This document shows positions 18,397 to 25,649 of a DNA stretch of 64,000 nucleotides, one piece after another. The number at the start of each line of letters is the position of its first letter. The first letter of the stretch is position 1. Source of the stretch: Aestuariivivens sediminicola (GTDB lineage Bacteria; Bacteroidota; Bacteroidia; Flavobacteriales; Flavobacteriaceae); assembly GCF_022662015.1 (NCBI RefSeq), contig NZ_JAKMCM010000004.1, forward strand, positions 124,001-188,000, in the 5' to 3' direction. The notes under the pieces are model-generated. The model saw nothing but the letters and a program-made list of their open reading frames with translations, ran no database searches and was not told the DNA's origin. The position numbers and the translations under genes are program-made.

Positions 18397-19281
18397 TTAA
18401 TTCCTAACTTTTAAAATATCTATTTGGGTTTTTTCTCCTGCCTTTAAATTAGAAAGTGCCTGTATATTATTATGGCTATCTTTAATTTCTACAATTACAG
18501 TATTAGGGGCTATGGTTCCCTCGTTAACGGCCTCAATGGTAATGGATGTTGTATCGTCACTCACATCAAGAACTATGGATCGTTTCTCCTTCTTTGCCTC
18601 ATAATTTTTGAGTAAAGTCTTAGAGTTCGCAGAGACCGTAATTTTATCCCCGTCTTCTTTTCCCCCATCATAAATAATGAGATGCACCTGGCTGCTTTTG
18701 GAAAATACACTTAAGGTTTGTTCTTTCCTCAAAATATTCATATTCAAAGAATCCATCATTTTTAATGGTTTAAATCTCTGTTTAATACTATCGGGAACTT
18801 TCTTCATTCTATTTATTTTTTTCGTCACCCTTGTCATTCGGGACTCAATAATGTCCACAGAACTAATAAACAACTCACCGTCAATGCATCTTGTATTATC
18901 CGAAAACAAACCAATAAACTTTACCTTCGCATCCTTTGTTCTGCCCAATGTAAAATTCTTTAGTGTGGTATTGATGTAGCAAAATTCATAATCAGGTTCT
19001 AAGGGCGTCTTGGTATAAACCGTCTGTGTTTCTCTAAAGCTCAATTCTTTATTTATGTCGTCATATTCTCCAAAAACAGTTGATTTAGTTTCATAGGTCC
19101 CTCCTATATCTGATATTGAAAAGCCACTAATGGCCCCATTGTTTTCTTTTAAATGGAGTCTGTAGGTTATTGTTAATGTGTCGTTTAATACAATTCCTCC
19201 CATGTATTCATATTCTTTTTGGGCAAACACATGACCGGTAATTAATGAACAAAAAAAATACAGCAAGATTTGACTGTTCAT
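18397..19281 (-). CDS. exported protein of unknown function
   Basis: 294 residues starting at ATG 19281, with a signal peptide (MNSQILLYFFCSLITGHVFA). After it come beta-rich segments, a basic helical linker (VTKKINRMKKVPDSIKQRF, about 165-183) and a second beta-rich part resembling an Ig or sandwich domain ending DILKVRN. I do not recognise a family. The TTG at 19308 that would extend the frame sits in a -7 promoter element, so it is not the start. Located upstream of aroQ on the same strand; the functional link is doubtful. Confidence 0.75.
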   Translation of the reverse strand: MNSQILLYFFCSLITGHVFAQKEYEYMGGIVLNDTLTITYRLHLKENNGAISGFSISDIGGTYETKSTVFGEYDDINKELSFRETQTVYTKTPLEPDYEFCYINTTLKNFTLGRTKDAKVKFIGLFSDNTRCIDGELFISSVDIIESRMTRVTKKINRMKKVPDSIKQRFKPLKMMDSLNMNILRKEQTLSVFSKSSQVHLIIYDGGKEDGDKITVSANSKTLLKNYEAKKEKRSIVLDVSDDTTSITIEAVNEGTIAPNTVIVEIKDSHNNIQALSNLKAGEKTQIDILKVRN

Positions 19282-19305
19282 AATTTGTTTTTTTATAAAT
19301 TTAGA

Positions 19306-19313
19306 CAAACATA
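19306..19313 (-). promoter_or_regulatory. -7 promoter element of the 18397-19281 gene
   Basis: Minus-strand TATGTTTG, a perfect TAnnTTTG match, 25 bases upstream of ATG 19281. No TTG at the -33 position. Confidence 0.45.
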
Positions 19314-19325
19314 AATTAATTAATT

Positions 19326-19658
19326 ATGAAAACTAAATTATTATTGACCTAGTTAGTCACTTTATTCATGTTTAGTGCCAGTTATGCTTCCTTTCCTGTG
19401 AAAAGGACGGTCACCACAGCAACACATACGGAGTTAACCACCTCTGAAACTGAGGTTGTTGAGCCAGTCGCTGTTCAAGCGCCGAGAGACAAATGGGTTG
19501 GTGTCGCCTTGTGGTTCTTTTTGGGATGGCCATTTGCCGCCCATAGATGGTATTACAACAAGCCGGTTGGATGGAACATTTTGTTTATCGTGACCATAGG
19601 TGGTTTAGGCATTTGGGCAATAGTTGATTTAATAAATATTCTGACGGATAATTTCTAA
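19326..19658 (+). pseudogene. TM2-domain protein with an in-frame amber codon in the signal peptide
   Basis: From ATG 19326 the frame reads MKTKLLLT, then TAG (19350-19352), then LVTLFMFSASYA, which together make a normal signal peptide. After it the frame is intact: a Thr/Glu/Val-rich linker, then a TM2 domain (about the last 60 residues) with WVGVALWFFLGWPFAAHRWYY and a second hydrophobic hairpin with GIWAIVDLINIL. TM2 proteins are small membrane proteins of unknown role. Reinitiation at ATG 19368 would give 96 residues with only the end of the signal. It could be a recent loss, a sequencing error at one base, or a product made by reinitiation. The gene has its own strong terminator. Confidence 0.7.
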
Positions 19659-19693
19659 AGGTGCGTTTAGAAAGTATTTGAATTAAAAGACAA

Positions 19694-19726
19694 AAAACCG
19701 AAGACATTGTGCTTCGGTTTTTTTTT
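19694..19726 (+). terminator. bidirectional terminator
   Basis: AAAACCGAAG / CTTCGGTTTT, 10-bp stem with an 8-base loop, then a T run; A residues before the stem give a T tract on the minus strand for the convergent gene. Confidence 0.92.
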
Positions 19727-19740
19727 GTGTTGAAAGATAA

Positions 19741-20286
19741 TTAAAAGTATAGTGCAAAACCTATACGGAATTCAAAAATGCCTTCATCCGAAAAATCTTC
19801 ATTTAGGGAAACATTATATCTCAGGCCAGGTTCAATACTAACGTGTTCAGTAATAAACCACGCGTATCCGCCTTGAAGACCCAACCATAATGGATTTTCA
19901 TCTGAACCTTCCCATGAAGCGCCTGTGATATCGACCTGAAATGGGATCACACCGGTTAAATAGTATTTGACTCCAAGTTTATAAGAAGTCATACTTTCAC
20001 CAGCAAGATCTGAATAACCGAGACCAAATTTAATAGCCAAATCATCTACGATGAAATAACCGGCCTCAGCTCCGATAGACCAAATAGTTTCGCCATCTAC
20101 AGACGACAGACCAAAGCCCGTGTTTGCAGAATGTCCAACAAGCCCCATAATACCACCACCAAAACCAGTATTAGCTTCAATGAGCCATTTCCCTTGTGTT
20201 GTAGATGTACTTGAATCGTCTTCCTGCCCATTTACATGATGAAATGTAAAAAGTAATAATGCGATAAAAAGAACTAAGTTTTTCAT
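19741..20286 (-). CDS. outer-membrane beta-barrel protein (OmpA/porin-like)
   Basis: 181 residues with a cleavable signal (1-20, ends VNGQ). The mature part alternates hydrophobic and polar residues in eight or so strands (GYFIVDDLAIKFGLGY, YKLGVKYYLTG, GGYAWFITEHVSIEPGLRYNVSL) and ends in FALYF, the aromatic C-terminal residue used by the BAM machinery. This is the general small-barrel family seen throughout Bacteroidota; function unknown. Confidence 0.85.
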   Translation of the reverse strand: MKNLVLFIALLLFTFHHVNGQEDDSSTSTTQGKWLIEANTGFGGGIMGLVGHSANTGFGLSSVDGETIWSIGAEAGYFIVDDLAIKFGLGYSDLAGESMTSYKLGVKYYLTGVIPFQVDITGASWEGSDENPLWLGLQGGYAWFITEHVSIEPGLRYNVSLNEDFSDEGIFEFRIGFALYF

Positions 20287-20427
20287 AATGTGTAGTGTTA
20301 ATTAAAAAAATATTTTTATTTCGGTAATGCTAGAGATTAATGTCCAGACACACAATGATGAATATCAGTTTCGTAAGACGAGCAATCCCATTACAAGGCA
20401 TTTATTTATTTATATTACTTTTATGTT

Positions 20428-21324
20428 ATGAAATGGGAACATGCCCTTAAGGACTATCAATTATACCTTAGGATTGAACGCGGTCTATCCGATAATTCCA
20501 TCGCTGGTTATTCTCGTGATATTAAAAAGCTGATGGACTATCTGGAGGCTCATAACATAAGTGTCTCCCCCATTTCCATAGAAACCGACACCATACAGGT
20601 ATTTATCTATCAGGCTGCCAAAAGTTTAAATGCCCGTTCTCAGGCCCGATTGATTTCAGGGCTAAGAGGGTTCTTTACATATTTGGTCTTTGAAGATTAC
20701 CGAACCTCTAATCCTTTAGAACTTATTGAATCCCCTAAAATTGGGCGAAAATTACCGGATACACTTGAAGAGGAAGAGATCGATGCGTTAATCGCGGCCA
20801 TAGATTTAAGTAAACCCGAAGGGGAACGCAATCGCGCCATCCTGGAGACTTTATACGGATGTGGTTTACGTGTTAGCGAATTAACCAATTTGAAGATCTC
20901 GGATTTATTTTTCGATGAAGGTTTTATTAAAGTCACCGGTAAGGGTGATAAACAACGCTTTGTACCCATCGTTCCTGCGACCCAAAAATATATTACTATT
21001 TATATGAATGAAATACGATCTCATATGACTATTCAATCAGGACATGAGGATACCTTATTCTTAAATCGCCGCGGGAAACAGCTCACTCGCGCCATGATCT
21101 TCACCATCATCAGGCAACTGGCAGAAAAAATCGGATTGAAAAAACAGATTTCGCCTCATACGTTTCGACATTCATTTGCCACACATTTGCTTAAGAACGA
21201 AGCCGATCTCAGGTCCATCCAGCTCATGCTGGGTCATGAAAGCATCACCACAACTGAAATTTATGTCCATTTGGATAAGAGCCATCTGGCTAAAGTAATA
21301 CGACAATATCATCCGAGAGGATAA
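20428..21324 (+). CDS. xerD: site-specific tyrosine recombinase XerD
   Basis: 298 residues. N-terminal SAM-like core-binding domain (1-100) and C-terminal catalytic domain with the full set of active residues: Arg148 (GLRVSEL), Lys172, His244 and Arg247 (HTFRHSF), His270 (LGHES) and nucleophile Tyr279 (EIYVHLD). With a partner recombinase it resolves chromosome dimers at dif. The length and the lack of nearby mobile genes favour the chromosomal Xer protein over a phage integrase. No dif site was recognised here. Convergent with rny. Confidence 0.93.
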   Translation: MKWEHALKDYQLYLRIERGLSDNSIAGYSRDIKKLMDYLEAHNISVSPISIETDTIQVFIYQAAKSLNARSQARLISGLRGFFTYLVFEDYRTSNPLELIESPKIGRKLPDTLEEEEIDALIAAIDLSKPEGERNRAILETLYGCGLRVSELTNLKISDLFFDEGFIKVTGKGDKQRFVPIVPATQKYITIYMNEIRSHMTIQSGHEDTLFLNRRGKQLTRAMIFTIIRQLAEKIGLKKQISPHTFRHSFATHLLKNEADLRSIQLMLGHESITTTEIYVHLDKSHLAKVIRQYHPRG

Positions 21325-21362
21325 TCCCTTTAAACAGAATTAGCCATGAAATTACAAAGCCA

Positions 21363-22937
21363 TTATTTGGCAATATTCACAGCTCGAGTTTCTCTTATGA
21401 CCGTTATTTTAACCTGACCGGGATAGGTCATATCCGTTTGAATCTTTTGTGAAATATTAAAGGACAGTTCTGCGGCTTTTTGATCGTCTACCTTTTCACT
21501 TTCAACAATCACACGCAATTCGCGTCCGGCCTGAATGGCATAAGCCTTCTTGACACCCTGAAAACCGAAGGCGATATCTTCCAAATCCTTTAAGCGCTGT
21601 ATGTAACTGTCCAGTACCTGGCGTCGTGCTCCTGGTCGTGCACCGGAAATGGCATCACATACCTGAACAATAGGAGCCAAAAGCGATTTCATTTCTATTT
21701 CATCATGGTGTGCACCTATGGCATTGCAAACCTCTGTTTTCTCTCCATATTTTTCGGCCCATTGCATACCTAGAATGGCATGCGGTGTCTCCATATCGGT
21801 TTCAGCATCAGGCACCTTGCCTATATCGTGTAACAGCCCCGCGCGTTTCGCTAATTTTGGGTTGAGACCCAATTCAGCGGCCATAACGCCACATAGCTTG
21901 GCTACCTCACGTGAGTGCTGTAAAAGGTTTTGACCATAGGAGGAACGGTATTTCATTCTTCCTACCATTTTAATCAGTTCAGGATTTAAATTATGAATTC
22001 CCAGATCGATCACCGTTCTTTTACCCACTTCTATAATCTCCTGATCGATTTGCTTCTGTGTTTTCTTCACTATTTCTTCGATACGAGCCGGGTGAATGCG
22101 CCCGTCGGTCACTAATTTATGCAATGACAATCGGGCCACCTCTCTGCGTACCGAATCAAAACATGACAAAATTATAGCCTCCGGGGTATCATCAACAATA
22201 ATCTCAACGCCTGTCGCAGATTCGAGCGCGCGGATGTTCCGCCCTTCACGACCAATAATTCTACCCTTGACATCATCGGATTCTATATTAAAAACAGATA
22301 CACAGTTATCTACAGCTTCCTCTGTTCCTATACGCTGAATCGTATTGATTATTACTTTTTTAGCATCCTGTTCCGCTGTTAATTTGGCTTCTTCCAAAGC
22401 ACTCTGGATATAGGCCATGGCATCGTTTTTTGCCTCACCCTTTAAGGATTCAATTAACTGGGCTTTGGCATCTTCAGCAGAAAGGCTCGATATCACTTCC
22501 AGTTGCTCTACCTGACTCTTATGCAATTTATCTAATTCCTGTTGCCTTTTCTCCAGTAATTCGTGCATATGCTCATAATCACTAATTTTAGTTTCAACTT
22601 GAGCATTTAATTTTTTGTTTTTCGCGAGCTCACTCGATACCTGGGATTCTTTATCTCGTGTCCGTTTTTCAGCCTCGGCCATTTTCTTGTCACGAGCCAA
22701 AATTACTTTTTCGTGTTCTGCTTTCAGTTCAATGAACTTTTCTTTGGCTTGAAGAATTTTATCCTTTTTTATCGCTTCGCCCTCAGTACGGGCCTCTTTT
22801 AATATAGATGAGGCACTTCTTTTGGCGTCTTTAATCAATTTGGAGGCATTGCCTTTTTCTATCATCTTGGCGATAATAAAGCCTAATACAAGACCTATTA
22901 CGACACCTCCAACAGTTAGTATAATTGTGTTGTCCAT
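21363..22937 (-). CDS. rny: ribonuclease Y
   Basis: Membrane-anchored endoribonuclease that starts mRNA decay. The 524-residue protein has an N-terminal transmembrane helix (about 4-22), a long coiled coil (about 30-200), a KH RNA-binding domain with [11 protein letters not shown], and an HD metal-dependent phosphodiesterase domain ([16 protein letters not shown]). It is the last gene of a leftward unit: coiled-coil protein, zapA, 6S RNA, rny. Confidence 0.97.
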   Translation of the reverse strand: MDNTIILTVGGVVIGLVLGFIIAKMIEKGNASKLIKDAKRSASSILKEARTEGEAIKKDKILQAKEKFIELKAEHEKVILARDKKMAEAEKRTRDKESQVSSELAKNKKLNAQVETKISDYEHMHELLEKRQQELDKLHKSQVEQLEVISSLSAEDAKAQLIESLKGEAKNDAMAYIQSALEEAKLTAEQDAKKVIINTIQRIGTEEAVDNCVSVFNIESDDVKGRIIGREGRNIRALESATGVEIIVDDTPEAIILSCFDSVRREVARLSLHKLVTDGRIHPARIEEIVKKTQKQIDQEIIEVGKRTVIDLGIHNLNPELIKMVGRMKYRSSYGQNLLQHSREVAKLCGVMAAELGLNPKLAKRAGLLHDIGKVPDAETDMETPHAILGMQWAEKYGEKTEVCNAIGAHHDEIEMKSLLAPIVQVCDAISGARPGARRQVLDSYIQRLKDLEDIAFGFQGVKKAYAIQAGRELRVIVESEKVDDQKAAELSFNISQKIQTDMTYPGQVKITVIRETRAVNIAK

Positions 22938-22961
22938 TATGTTTAGTTAATTTGAATATAT

Positions 22962-23147
22962 AAAAAAGCCTACACCGGTTTAAAATTTTGTATAAACTCC
23001 TTAAAAACAAGTTTAGGGCTACCAAGCTGATCAAGGATCTGTATGGTATTGAATAGCATTCAATACTGCAGCATGCTTTTACAACTTCAACTCACCCTTT
23101 TTAAAGAATTAATGTTGAGTTTATCAAAAAAACTAACCAATGTAGGC
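22962..23147 (-). ncRNA. ssrS: 6S RNA (predicted)
   Basis: About 186 nt between zapA and rny fold into one long rod. Closing helix: GCCTACATTGGTT with AACCGGTGTAGGC (13 pairs, two G-U), then TTTTG.ATAAACTC with GAGTTTAT.ACAAAA, then CTTTAAAAA with TTTTTAAGG (one G-U). An internal unpaired region follows, and an apical hairpin GTATTGAAT-GCT-ATTCAATAC. The 3' end runs into TTTTTT, an intrinsic terminator. Length, rod shape and central bubble match 6S RNA, which mimics an open promoter and sequesters the housekeeping RNA polymerase. The position beside zapA recalls E. coli zapA-ssrS. No coding frame explains the region. Confidence 0.85.
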
Positions 23148-23160
23148 AGTAACTGTTATT

Positions 23161-23469
23161 TTATTTTAAAGAACGCTCAGAGACCAAATAAGATTTTAAC
23201 ACATCATCAAGGGCATTTAACCTCTCCTCTAAATGCACACTCACTTGATCTTTATCAATTGACTTCTGCTCCAACTGAGATGCAAATTGCAGTGCACACA
23301 TTGCCAATACATCTTGCTTATCCCGAACAGAATAACTTCGCTCAAATTGTTGTATCATAGCTTCGATGTTTTTGGCTGCTTTGCGGAGTCCTTCCTCCTG
23401 TTGGGCCTCTATAGTCAAAGGGTACACCCTATTCGCTATGGATAGCTTTATTTTAAGCTTTTCTGCCAT
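23161..23469 (-). CDS. zapA: cell division protein ZapA
   Basis: 102-residue FtsZ-ring-associated protein that bundles FtsZ filaments. The N-terminal beta-alpha part (KLKIKLSIANRVYPLTIEAQQEEGLRKAA, seen in segments) and the C-terminal helix for dimer coiled-coil (about 45-95) match ZapA, as do the SDVLAMCALQ-type residues around 55-62. It begins 16 bp after the preceding coiled-coil gene and shares its promoter. Confidence 0.93.
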   Translation of the reverse strand: MAEKLKIKLSIANRVYPLTIEAQQEEGLRKAAKNIEAMIQQFERSYSVRDKQDVLAMCALQFASQLEQKSIDKDQVSVHLEERLNALDDVLKSYLVSERSLK

Positions 23470-23485
23470 CTAACATGATACTGCA

Positions 23486-23776
23486 CTATTCCGACAATTG
23501 CGCGATACAATGGTCAATATCTCGTATTAGTGCATTTATTTTAAGCTTCGTTTCTCTTTTATTATCGTCACTACCAAGCATTGAATTTGCAAGTTTTAGA
23601 GCGTCATACTTTTCTTCACATAGTGCAACTTGCTTTTTTTGGTTTTCAAGTTCTTGTCTGGAAGATGCCAGGGCGTCACTCAAAGATGCATTTTCAAGAC
23701 GTAATTGCTCCAGTCTGTGTAATACCTTACTAATTTTGTTTTCTAATGAATCAACAATTTCTTCAATATTACCCAT
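23486..23776 (-). CDS. small coiled-coil protein upstream of zapA
   Basis: 96 residues, almost entirely a coiled coil (about 1-70, regular Leu/Ile/Val heptads: IVDSLENKI, VLHRLEQLRLENASL) with a short C-terminal helix. First gene of the zapA-ssrS-rny unit, directly after a strong promoter. Size, composition and place resemble ZapB, which works with ZapA in E. coli, but sequence identity to ZapB cannot be claimed. Most likely a division-associated protein, by context. Confidence 0.75.
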   Translation of the reverse strand: MGNIEEIVDSLENKISKVLHRLEQLRLENASLSDALASSRQELENQKKQVALCEEKYDALKLANSMLGSDDNKRETKLKINALIRDIDHCIAQLSE

Positions 23777-23800
23777 TTACATTTTTCAATACTTATCTCA

Positions 23801-23831
23801 CAAAGTTAACATACCTCACCATAAATAACAA
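23801..23831 (-). promoter_or_regulatory. promoter of the zapA-6S RNA-rny operon
   Basis: On the minus strand TTG (23831-23829), a 20-bp spacer, then TAACTTTG (23808-23801), a perfect -7 match, ending 25 bases before the first ATG. Confidence 0.8.
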
Positions 23832-23907
23832 TTGTTTTTAGATAAAATTTTTCTGGATTAAATAAGATCGCGGTATGCTCCTTGAGATCAATTAATCAGA
23901 TAAACTT

Positions 23908-23937
23908 TTGTGCATTCATTTCAAATTAATATTTTAG
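23908..23937 (+). promoter_or_regulatory. promoter of the M23 peptidase operon
   Basis: TTG (23908-23910), 19-bp spacer, TATTTTAG (23930-23937; one mismatch to TAnnTTTG). Predicted transcription start is just before ATG 23955, which supports that start over GTG 23910 and ATG 23943. Confidence 0.6.
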
Positions 23938-23954
23938 CTTTAATGCCAATATCT

Positions 23955-25640
23955 ATGAAATTAGTCCTATTTAGTTGTTTCATTTATTCATTTTTCATTC
24001 ACGCTCAAAGCCAATATCCACAGGATTATTTTAGTAGTCCGCTCGAGATTCCAATAGCGCTTTCAGGGACCTTTGCAGAGTTGAGATCTAATCATTTTCA
24101 CTCCGGATTGGATATTAAAACACAGCAACGTGTCGGTCTTAAAATTTTAGCGGCTGCCGAAGGTTATGTCAGCCGTATTAAAGTTTCATTCTTTGGCTAT
24201 GGAAAAGCGCTTTATGTTACCCATCCGAATGGCTATACTACGGTTTATGCACATTTACAAAAATTTGCTCCAGCCATAGAGGCCTATGTGAAAAAAAGAC
24301 AGTACAGTAAGGAATCTTACCAATTAGAGCTATTCCCCCAGCCTGAAGATCTTGTGATTTCTAAAGGGGAGTTGGTGGCTTACAGTGGAAACAGTGGCGG
24401 TTCACTTGCGCCGCATTTACATTTTGAAATTAGGGATAACCAGGAACGCCCCTTAAACCCCATGCTATTTGGTTTTGATGTTAAGGATACGACACCACCA
24501 TTCGTGTCGGCTGTTTATGCTTACCCGATTGGTGAAGATGCTCACGTTAATCATGCAACGACCAAACAACGACTGCGACTTATTCCTTCACAATATGGCG
24601 ATTATACCACTGAAAAAATCAATGCTTACGGTAAGATAGGTATTGCTATAGCCACAAATGACAGGCAGGATCATGCACCAAATAAAAATGGTGTGTATAA
24701 TATCCAAACCTTTTTAAATGGCACTAAATCGTATGAACTTGATTTTAAACAATTTTCATTCGATGAAACCCGACACATTAACCGCCTGATCGATTACAAA
24801 CACTATAAGGAAAAAAAACAATACCTGCAGAAATTGTTTAATGATACTAATCCTTTAAGTATAATAAAGCCCTATTCAAATGACGGATATATCAGCATTA
24901 AGGATAGTACCTCCTATGTGTACAAGATAAAAATAAATGACTTTAAGAACAATCCTTCATGGATCACGCTTGACATTAACGGAATAAGGAATGATTCCCT
25001 CGAACCTCCAACGATTCCTGTCACCCCCTATTTTATTGCGTCCAACCAAACTACCGAATTGCGAGAGGGGTCTGTTTCTGTTAACATTTATAAGAATACC
25101 TTTTATGATGATGTCTACTTGGATTTTGAAGTACAGGGAGACACCCTCATGTTACACGATGACATTATTCCCCTAAAAAAGAATATGACCTTATCTTTTG
25201 ATATCAGTCATTATCCTGCACCCATCAGAGACAAATTGTACATTGCAAATCTTGTAGGTCGCAAGAAATACCCGGTATACACATCGACAAAAAGGGAAGG
25301 ACAAGTGCTGACAGCCAGAACGAAAAAATTAGGTGCCTATACCATAGCCATGGATACGCTATCTCCAACAATACAACCGAGAAACTTTAAGGATAAACAG
25401 TGGTTGAGCAATTACCGCTTTTTAAAAATAAGAATTAATGACTCGGAAAGTGGTATATCGAATTACAGGGCTACAGTCAATGGAAAATGGATTTTGATGG
25501 AGTACGATTATAAGACCAAAACCTTAACCCATGATTTTAGTGATGGTATTGTTTCAGAAACGAAAAATAATTTAAAACTAATTGTTACGGATAATGTTGG
25601 AAATAGTTCTACATTTGAAACACTGTTTTATCGCAAATAA
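23955..25640 (+). CDS. M23 family metallopeptidase, exported
   Basis: 561 residues from ATG 23955 with a signal peptide (MKLVLFSCFIYSFFIHAQ). The LytM-like zinc endopeptidase domain lies near the N-terminus: HFHSGLD with His49 and Asp53, and HLHFEIR near 154-158, with YGKALYVTHPNGYTTVYAHL between. It probably cuts peptidoglycan cross-links in the periplasm. The long C-terminal part (about 180-561) is beta-rich without a known motif. First gene of a tight operon: 9 bp before the TonB receptor. Confidence 0.9.
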   Translation: MKLVLFSCFIYSFFIHAQSQYPQDYFSSPLEIPIALSGTFAELRSNHFHSGLDIKTQQRVGLKILAAAEGYVSRIKVSFFGYGKALYVTHPNGYTTVYAHLQKFAPAIEAYVKKRQYSKESYQLELFPQPEDLVISKGELVAYSGNSGGSLAPHLHFEIRDNQERPLNPMLFGFDVKDTTPPFVSAVYAYPIGEDAHVNHATTKQRLRLIPSQYGDYTTEKINAYGKIGIAIATNDRQDHAPNKNGVYNIQTFLNGTKSYELDFKQFSFDETRHINRLIDYKHYKEKKQYLQKLFNDTNPLSIIKPYSNDGYISIKDSTSYVYKIKINDFKNNPSWITLDINGIRNDSLEPPTIPVTPYFIASNQTTELREGSVSVNIYKNTFYDDVYLDFEVQGDTLMLHDDIIPLKKNMTLSFDISHYPAPIRDKLYIANLVGRKKYPVYTSTKREGQVLTARTKKLGAYTIAMDTLSPTIQPRNFKDKQWLSNYRFLKIRINDSESGISNYRATVNGKWILMEYDYKTKTLTHDFSDGIVSETKNNLKLIVTDNVGNSSTFETLFYRK

Positions 25641-25649
25641 GTTTAGCTT

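Noticed and set aside
20428-21324. XerD as a prophage integrase
   Set aside because: No phage genes, tRNA attachment site or direct repeats flank it, and the length and motifs fit the chromosomal recombinase.
22831-23034. Small frame overlapping the start of rny and the 6S RNA
   Set aside because: The strong RNA secondary structure and terminator explain the stretch better, and the frame overlaps rny in the same orientation.
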